From: Ovis canadensis
Taxonomy: Eukaryota > Chordata > Mammalia > Artiodactyla > Bovidae
Direction: 5' to 3'
Length of the DNA stretch: 64,000 nucleotides
NCBI RefSeq assembly: GCF_042477335.2
Contig: NC_091248.1
Coordinates: 122,224,501-122,288,500, forward strand
This document shows, one piece after another, positions 56,522 through 64,000 of this stretch; within the stretch, counting starts at the first letter, position 1, and each line of letters opens with the position of its first letter. The notes beneath the pieces are model-generated. The model ran no database searches. It saw nothing but the letters and a program-made list of their open reading frames with translations, and was not told the DNA's origin. A program made the translations under genes and the position numbers.

Positions 56522-59317
56522 AAATGATTTTATACAACATGGAAAAATATGTAAAATCGAAGTAAAAAGCTATCTTTACTTTAAAAGGCTCATATATTAA
56601 TCATATTGAACCTTATTAGAAGATACCCACCAGGATTGGTGATATAAGCTCATGACCCTCAAATGCAGAGTTGTTATGCACCACTAAATTAATATACTGG
56701 TCCATTCTGCAGGCAGAGACATTAAATTTTTAACAGTGCAATTGACTGCATGTAGTTGTGCCTTCAAACATGACGCCTGTGAAAAATTGCAAAAGCCATG
56801 CTCTAGGTATATGATATATGTTACTGGTTTCTAAAATACTAAGATAAAAGATCTACTTTCTGTTTTGATTTAGCCAAAACCCAGTGTGCCAAAGGATTTA
56901 CACAGTCTCAGAAATAGTTAGGAGATCAGTGTCGGAAATACAACAATACTATACTGTCTTCTAAGTTTTTCCCATATGGCTAATTCGTGACATTTGGAGT
57001 TAAACAGATAATAAAATTACAGTGGGGGAACAAACTGTCCCTTAAAGCCCCCTTTTAAAGAAGAGTATAGTACATTTCTGTTGGGTTGAGTTGATTGTCT
57101 TTTTAGGATGCCTAAAATATCTCTGTACACCTGTGATTTTTTAAACAATATATGACAAAGGCCAGTTATGTCGTCTACATAGACGTTCACATGCTTTATG
57201 ATGCGAAAGACTAATTCTTAGGGATAGAGTGGGAGCTGTATGTAGAGTCTGAAAAAAATTCTTAAAATTGCACTTGTGTTAAGTATAAAATTTACTGTGG
57301 AAATCATACATTAAGAGTGATCTTTTTATGTTTATTTTTTTTTTAATTTATTTTTTATTTATTTTTTATTTTTTAAATTTTAAAATCTTTAATTCTTACA
57401 TGCATTCTCAAACATGTTAAAATGAGTCATGAGTTTTACAAAGGTAAGAACCACTGGACTAAGCAGGCATTCAATAAGAATGCTTGAAAGGGGGTCACCC
57501 TGATCCATTATTCGTTGTGGTAATGGCCTTGCTGTGCTCCATAGTACGAGACTGACATCACAGCACACGCTAGCAGGGCTGCTGGCTGGCATGCAGGGTG
57601 CAGCAGTATGTGCAAATGTAAAGCCTTGGTGCCATGAACAAAAATCTTTATGAAAATGAGGTGAGGAATGCTATTTTATAATTATGCGTAGAGCTGTTCT
57701 CAGTTTGTAGAAGTTTGTCTGCCAATTTGACAAACTCCAGTAAAAACCAGGAATCCCTAATTGTTTACATCATATAAAAGTACTTATCTTAAAAATATGA
57801 ATACTAAAGTTCGCTCAGTACTCAGAATCATGGAAGCCCAGGAGAGACCAGGTTTGTTTTGCTCTCCATTGTACTGCATGGTTAGCAGAGTACTGGGTCT
57901 AAGGTGGACTTATTATAAATATTTATTGAATGAATAAATGAATATTTATTGAATGAATAAATGAGTGTCTGAATAAAACAACCAACATAAAGACTGAGAA
58001 TGACTTTGGTACCGATCCAGAATGACTGCTGACCAGGAATTGGGTGTCTGTTCTACAAACATCCACTCAGGTCCCAGGGTCTAGGTATCAGGTTAATGCA
58101 TCCAGAAAGCCAAGACATAGACCAACCCACACTCCTTTGGTATCGATCCATCCTGAGGATCTTTTACTGACTTCTTTTCCTAGAACTCAGCATTTCCTTA
58201 CATGGTTTTGACGACGGAAGCATGCCAACCCCAGGTGTTCTAGAACTTATTTAATATTGCTTCTTGGCCACCTGAAAGGTGAGTCCAGAAGCACCAGAGG
58301 GGAACATGGCCAGAACCCGGTTCCTGTTATTTCCCTTTCCATCCTTTGAGTTCATGTTATAAAATACCACACATCCACGGACAAAGCTTTGAGAAATGTG
58401 TTTCTGATAAACTAAGTGTTGTTAAGCTTTTCATTTTAGCACAATGTTTATGTAGAAGTCGTGGCTCTTCCTAGCTGGTATCAAGGTATTTCCCTCACCA
58501 GATGTAAAAAGCACTTTCTCTATGGCTCAGTGGTTTTACTACTGGAGGAAACATCCCATTAAATTTGCCCATCAGGCAGTAAAGAGTAGAGAGATTCATT
58601 ATGTGAAGAGAGGCAAGGTAAAGGTTTACTATATAATCAATCAGTGGTAATATATGCTTGTTTCTCCTATCAGAGAAACTGCTCCTCACATGGCTTAAGG
58701 GAACAAGGGAATTTCTTTAACAGTAATCCTAAAAGTATGCATATTCTGATATAATATTAATCATAACATTTATCATGCAATATGGTTATAGATCTGTAAG
58801 TTTAAATTCACCTTAAACTCTCATAAGTCCGAATAGCGAGTATGAATAGTAAGTTTTCACAATAGGTTTATCATGGTTTTATACAGCTCCATGGAGTCAT
58901 TAATGGAGGGTTTGGGTTAATATCCTGCATTATTTGAACTCTGATTCTAGATTTGAAGAAGACATCTGCAACATGCTTGATGATGGGAAGTTCTTAGATC
59001 AATGAAGATGAGAACACTGGACTGGAAATCAAGTCTCAGGTAGCTGAGACAGCCCTCATTCTGCCTGGGATCTCAGTTTCAGTCTCAGCAGGTGAGGTCC
59101 TAAGTCTCTGTGTCCTGAGACATCAGGCCTGCTCTTCCACTTCCACAGCCTAGGTTCACCTTATGCAAGGCGGGAAATGATTTTTTTTTTTTTAAGTTTT
59201 CCTTTACAGTATAGCTTGAATTTCCATTCGCTCATAAAATGTATTCCTATAGACTTCCTATGCTTGTACCATTACTGACTATTTTCCAGGTCTCTTCTGT
59301 CTCTTGAGTTCTATCTT
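56522..59317. other. Unique AT-rich sequence with simple repeats
   Basis: About 2.8 kb with no gene and no recognised transposon. T/A-rich low-complexity tract at 57325-57390 and a two-unit tandem at 57920. Confidence 0.4.
57920..57965. repeat. 23-bp tandem duplication
   Basis: TATTTATTGAATGAATAAATGA(A/G) at 57920-57942 and 57943-57965, differing only in the last base. The unit itself is a TGAA/TTAT-type mini-repeat. Confidence 0.9.
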
Positions 59318-59516
59318 CTCAGATGGTAAAGCATCTGCCTGCAATGCACAAGACCCAGGTTCGACACCTGGTTTGGGAAGATCCCCTGGAGAAGGGAATG
59401 GCAACCCACTCCAGTACTCTTGCCTGGAAAATTCCATGAACAGGGGAGCCTGGTGGGCTACAGTCCATGGGGTCACAAAGAGTCAGACATGACTGAGCAA
59501 CTAACACACACACAAA
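59318..59516 (+). mobile_element. Bov-tA SINE (sense), head slightly truncated
   Basis: 'tcagatggtaaagcatctgc' to 'cagacatgactgagcaac', then a CA run. The internal box reads 'ggttcgacacctgg'. Frames on both strands here are SINE translations. Confidence 0.92.
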
Positions 59517-59579
59517 GGAATAATAGATTCTAAGCAGAAGGACCTTTTAAGTTTCAGAATGATAAAATGGTGAGAAATT

Positions 59580-60560
59580 GTGTATACAAATAGACAAAGG
59601 AGAGACCACATGTAAAACAGAATCTCTGACCTACAACCTGCAAAATCTTGCCCAAGAAACCAACCTCATATCTATAGTAACCAGCCCAGCAAGTCAGACT
59701 GCTATATCTATTAATAATCCAGGAACCCAAACAATAATTTCATAACAACTGAACCCAAGTAGCTGAGACTTGATCAATAACTGACAGATTACCTAGTTTT
59801 TGTCCCTGTTTTCAACTTTTAGACCAGCCAAAGTAATCCACATATTGGAGGACGGAGGGGAATGAGAAATGCTCACCACATTGAGGTTAACTTGAGACCA
59901 AGAAAATGAGGTAGGAAGCTCCATATAATTGATGGATCAGTTTACTACAGGGTGACGTAGAGGCTAAGATTGGGCAGACAACATTCAGAAACATTCGAAG
60001 CTGCGCTCATTGGGACAATTTCATGGTTAGGGTCTAGGGGTGTGTGCTTGGAAACAGGAAGCACATTTCTAGGTCAAGATTTATGAATGGGTCACCAGTC
60101 TTGTGGGCACTGGCAATGTATCAGCAAAGGTTTTTGTCACTGGAGACTAACAAAGCATACAGGCCACCTGGACTTAGTGGGTGTTACACAATATCTATTA
60201 ACTACAAAGCCCTTGACAACAGACATGATTTATCACACAGTCCTAGGTAGCGTCCGTGGAAGGACAGGAAGAACTGTCTGGGCCCAAGATGGCATCAGTA
60301 CATCAAACATGTTCCTCTAACCAATTACATAGGAGGGCCCACTTCTAGCTAGCCTGGCCTGCAGCTTCTCCAGGCCAAGACTCTAATCAGGATGACTTCA
60401 AGTCTTCCAGTCCCCACTATAAAGCTTCGCTACTCCTCAGCCTGCCTTTGGGCTGCTTTGCAAGTGACTGTAAATAAGTGGTCTCTCTCGTTCTCATTTG
60501 GATGGCACTCATTTATTTCCACAGTGAGACTAAAAACATTCAATGACAAAGCACTCAACT
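59580..60560 (+). mobile_element. Possible LTR-type repeat
   Basis: TATA-like CTATAAAG at 60418, preceded by U3-like sequence and followed by an R/U5-like segment ('tttgggctgctttgcaag', 'ggtctctctcgttctc', 'ttatttccacagtgagac'). The layout fits a solo LTR, but I could not place ends, a target duplication or a family. Confidence 0.35.
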
Positions 60561-60829
60561 TCTGCGAGGTCCTCTGGTGAGGCAATCTTTCTTTTCTTGG
60601 TCAACTATTTTTAATGAATAACCACTATTCAAAAACTTCCACACACTCAAAACCCCCTACACTATACCTTGTATTATCTACTCTGAACATATGATTCTAT
60701 CACAACTTCTTAGGGAAACAAGTCCAAGAAGAACTGCCTCAGTATCTTCTCAGCATTCACTTCCAACAGTCAATTAATTTCTCCTTTTCACTGGTTACCA
60801 TAGAGAAGGAGACATCTCTTCTGTCTGAT
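60561..60829. other. Unique sequence, nothing recognised
   Basis: No gene or repeat supported. Confidence 0.35.
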
Positions 60830-61200
60830 GCTCTGGATCCCACTGTCTCCAACCGGCTCACAGCTTTGACCTACCGATTACTGAGCACACTCTCATTTCT
60901 TCATACTCTTCCCATCTCTTCCCTTCCTACTCTGACCACCAAGATGTGTTCAAGGCTCCGCCACCTGAAACTCTGTCACTCCCTCCCTGGCTCCAAGCCC
61001 CTTGCAGCTCTCCAGCTGTCTCTCTTAAGCACGTCAGAGAACAGACACTGGGATTCCTATTCTGCTCTTCAATTTCCATTCATTTCACACCCAGATGCAA
61101 TGGAGGTTCCACTTGCTACTTCGCTGAAACTGTACGAAGATCGCCAATGACTTTTTCCCCCAAAACAACGTGTATTCTCAGTGCCTAGTATTGTGGCTGA
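60830..61200 (+). mobile_element. Possible L2 fragment (sense)
   Basis: The segment 'tgctacttcgctgaaactg' followed by 'gaagatcgccaatgacttt' resembles the L2 coding region; the upstream pyrimidine-rich part is compatible but diverged. Confidence 0.4.
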
Positions 61201-61282
61201 CCTGTGGAAGAAACTCGTCTTCCTTGATTTCTTAGCTTTAAAAATAGTTCTGCATTACTGAGCTGTGAACTGGCTTTAGCTG

Positions 61283-61385
61283 TAGCTGAATTAACTTACA
61301 CAGTCCTTGTAGCAAACATATGAAGTAGGTGGTGTTATTGTTCTGGAAATTAGGGCTCACACAGAGATTAAATCTCCCTCACACC
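61283..61385 (-). mobile_element. MIR SINE fragment (antisense)
   Basis: 'acatatgaagtaggtggtg', 'ttattgttctggaaatta' and 'gggctcacacagagattaa' follow the antisense MIR order. Confidence 0.6.
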
Positions 61386-62865
61386 TGATCCATCCCAAGA
61401 TCCATCCTTGCCTTTTCCCTCTGAAATAACAACAGGAGTAGACAGAAAAAAATACCCTGAAAGACCCAGATTTCTGCTCATTTCCTGGCACATGAATAAG
61501 AGCTCAAAATATGTTGAGTATTATTCTTCTTCTAGCACCCAAAGCCATGGTATAACATGGAGTATACTAATACATTTTGACTAATTGAATGTGCCCAGAG
61601 AGGTCAGAATAGTGACGCTTAAGTAATTATTTCTGCTGGGAACTATGGCCTGCTGGGGCGTTAAAGGTAAGGAGGGCATTTTTCTTGGACTAGGAGGCTG
61701 CCAGAAACCTTTACCTGGTCACATTGGTCTTAGAAAAGAATAGGAAAAAAACTCATTTTTCCTTTCTCTGCAATATGTACCTACTCATTTCTAAAACAGC
61801 AAATTTATGAATGGTGTTATTTGGTAATCACAGTCATCTTTTTGAGAAAAGGATTTATCTTTATCTCATTATGGCAAATATTAGAGTATAGGTGTGAAAT
61901 GAAGGGGAGAGAGCAGTTAAGTCTTTTTTTTCCTATTGTTTACATGTATAAATATTAAAATTCATAAGACGTAACTTTGAAAATCTGCTACTATAGGAAA
62001 ATAAAGTGTAATTAGAGTTGAATAAAACAAAAGGGGAAATGAGAGCATCGACTTTCTGATTTACTATCTTGCCTTCCCTCCCACTGGAATCAATTTACAG
62101 TGGACAGGAAAGATCCAGACAGCAGGAGGAACAAGGGGTTGTTAACACAAATTATAAGGAAAGGAACTCCCTTCAAATTTCAGGAACTGAGCCAAGGGAG
62201 AAAATTAGAGTGGGAAACTATTCACACTGCACCAAAACAGCACTCACATCACTGTCTGAGCTCCTCAAAAATCCCTAATCAAATAAAAGCATTAGCATTT
62301 ATTGTCTTTCTGCCTAAATATTGGTAAATGCTTAGGAAAAGTCCCCAGAAGACAGTTACCAGTTTGCCAAGAGGTCCCAGGAAGAACTGCTTGCCAACTG
62401 TGAGATGTATTTCCTTAGTGTAAGAGTGAGGGAATATGATAGGATCCATGCTGTTACAGACACTGTGTTACTTTAATGATGCTGCCCTCATGGAAAGAAA
62501 ATTATACCAAGAAAAAGAGGCAGGAAGAAGCAAACAGTTCACTAGCTGCTGACATTAAACAAAGGATGAGTTTCTGGCTTGAAATACGATACAGGCAAAA
62601 ATCTGGGAAGAAATGTATAAATTATTTAGATAAGAGGAGTTTAACTCAAATGTGGAAGGGACAGGGAGGAAAAATCATCAGAAAAACTGCTCAAAGCAGG
62701 AAACCTGGGTGGCTGTGATATCTTTTTGGAGCCAATGGAGGCCATGAGGGTATTCTGAAATTGTTATGAAGCTAGCTGGCAGCACTCCCAATGGCTGAGG
62801 TGCTGTATACTAACAGAGAGCAGACAGACAAACAGAACCCCTCCCGACAACAGGATTCTACATTT
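61386..62865. other. Unique AT-rich sequence, nothing recognised
   Basis: Frames at 62069-62278 and 62476-62718 are open but lack recognisable domains. Confidence 0.35.
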
Positions 62866-63022
62866 TATCATTGTTGCTTTTGAATTGCTCAGTTGTGTCC
62901 AACTCTCTGTGACCCTCAACTGTAGCACGCTAGACTCCTCTGTTTTCCCCTATCTCCTGGGGTTTGCTCAAATTCATGTCCATTGAGTCAGTGATGCTTC
63001 TAACCATCTCATCCTCTACCAT
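62866..63022 (-). mobile_element. BovB 3'-end fragment (antisense)
   Basis: 'gctcagttgtgtccaactc' to 'accatctcatcctctacc', about 157 bases, matching the lengths and start of the fragments at 961 and 44972. Confidence 0.82.
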
Positions 63023-64000
63023 TAATAGTATAAATATTACTATCTTATCATCATAACTGAGGATGGACTCATCATTGGAAAAAAAGTTGAAAGGTTTCCT
63101 TTATTCAAGCGAATAATTTAAAAGATGGAGAAAATAGAAAAGCAAAAGATCTGAAAGATCATAAAACCAAAAAGTACTTAAATTCAGTAACAAAAAGGGA
63201 CTTCAAAGCTACATTTGAGCAAAGGGGAAAAAACAGTTGATCTCTACTTGGAGAGGACGGTAGCATCAGTGACTCAGCTCTCCTTGGGAAGAGGGTCTTG
63301 TGAGTCACACAGGACACTGAGCTCAGGGCACGTGGACAGGGACCTGTCTGCTGCACTCAGATCACTGAAAGGGATGGTTCAGTCATGCTTCAGTAATGGG
63401 CTACTTTTCAGACATTACCCTTTCACATATCGTTAAGATTAACAAGTGAAGTGTGGGCTAAACTAGGATTATACAGACAGATGAGTTGAGAGATGGTGAG
63501 TACCTTCCCCAAAGATGACTGATTAGAGGCTCTCTAGAAAGGCATTGAATAATGCAAGGTTCTGTCCTTGGAACTATCTCCATTCATGTCTGTATCATCA
63601 TCTTGGAATAAAACCCATAAGATTAATCAGTGGGTGACAAAATACTGAGAGAGATAAACTAAAGAAAGAAGCGAGATTCACAGTGATCCTGAAAGTTAAA
63701 GTTAGGAGTCAAAAGCAATGGGGAGAACTATATACTTTAAAAGGGTGAATTTCATGGTATGCAATTATTGTTATTTTTTTCTTTTTTACAAAAGCTATTA
63801 TGTAAACAAATGAACAAACAAAACCAATTACAGATGTTTAACTGGAAAATAAAGCTTCATATTTGAGTCAAAAAAATAAAATTGTGGATAGGAAAAGCTT
63901 AACTGGTGATAGTCTATGGGTCTGAGTAGACATTGAGCTCACTTAATAGCCAACAGCATGGTCCATTGGAGTCTTTGCTTCCCGAGAACCAGACTTATCC
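63023..64000. other. Unique AT-rich sequence, nothing recognised
   Basis: No gene or repeat supported to the window end. Confidence 0.35.

Noticed and set aside
1..64000. CRISPR array, operon, phage or plasmid features
   Set aside because: Repeat content is entirely vertebrate; no regularly spaced repeats or prokaryotic gene organisation exist.

Overview
This window looks like non-coding chromosomal DNA from a ruminant, most likely a bovid. The diagnosis rests on its repeats. There are about 20 tRNA-derived Bov-tA/BOV-A2 SINE copies or pieces, several BovB (RTE-type) LINEs, and CHR-type cetartiodactyl SINEs. These sit on an older mammalian background of L1MA-like L1, L2, MIR, MER5-like, Tigger1 and MLT1-type elements. 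I see no intact protein-coding gene, no tRNA or rRNA gene, and nothing bacterial or viral beyond old endogenous LTR-like sequence. The longest open frames are decayed BovB reverse transcriptase or antisense readings of SINEs and L1. Family names come from remembered consensus motifs, not from a database search.

Layout. 1-10 kb: an L2 copy split by a short BovB piece, an L1 3' fragment, a 1-kb antisense BovB, two LTR-like blocks (about 5.4-6.3 and 9.0-9.7 kb), a Tigger1 remnant and CHR SINEs. 10-14.5 kb: mostly unique sequence with SINEs, a strong CTCF-like motif at 11590 and a block rich in homeodomain-type sites near 14.2-14.4 kb. 14.5-18 kb: a rearranged SINE, a tail-to-tail pair of L2s and an antisense L1 block. 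18-21.6 kb: quiet AT-rich unique DNA. 21.6-24.7 kb: a layered structure in which a CHR SINE is the target of a near full-length BovB with a 16-bp target duplication; the BovB has an internal deletion and itself carries a SINE. 24.7-28.1 kb: unique DNA, an L1 tail and a cluster of four SINEs. 28.1-31.3 kb: the longest stretch with no recognisable recent repeat. 31.3-40.6 kb: an MLT1 LTR, then an antisense near full-length L1 split by two or three SINEs, a BovB and an LTR-like insert. 40.6-48 kb: unique DNA, MIRs, a second antisense L1 and a sense L1 tail. 48-54.4 kb: mostly unique DNA with one weak exon or pseudogene candidate at 51.2-51.6 kb. 54.4-56.5 kb: a 5'-truncated BovB with the longest open frame in the window. 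56.5-64 kb: quiet AT-rich DNA with one SINE, one LTR-like block, L2/MIR pieces and a short BovB tail.

No genes act together here. The interest lies in insertion history (nested elements with readable target duplications), a few candidate regulatory blocks, and small structural oddities: a 26-bp perfect palindrome, a 38-bp internal SINE fragment flanked by a 9-bp duplication, a duplicated TATA segment in an LTR-like insert, and a 70-bp direct repeat 1.2 kb apart. I did not find an undescribed functional system.
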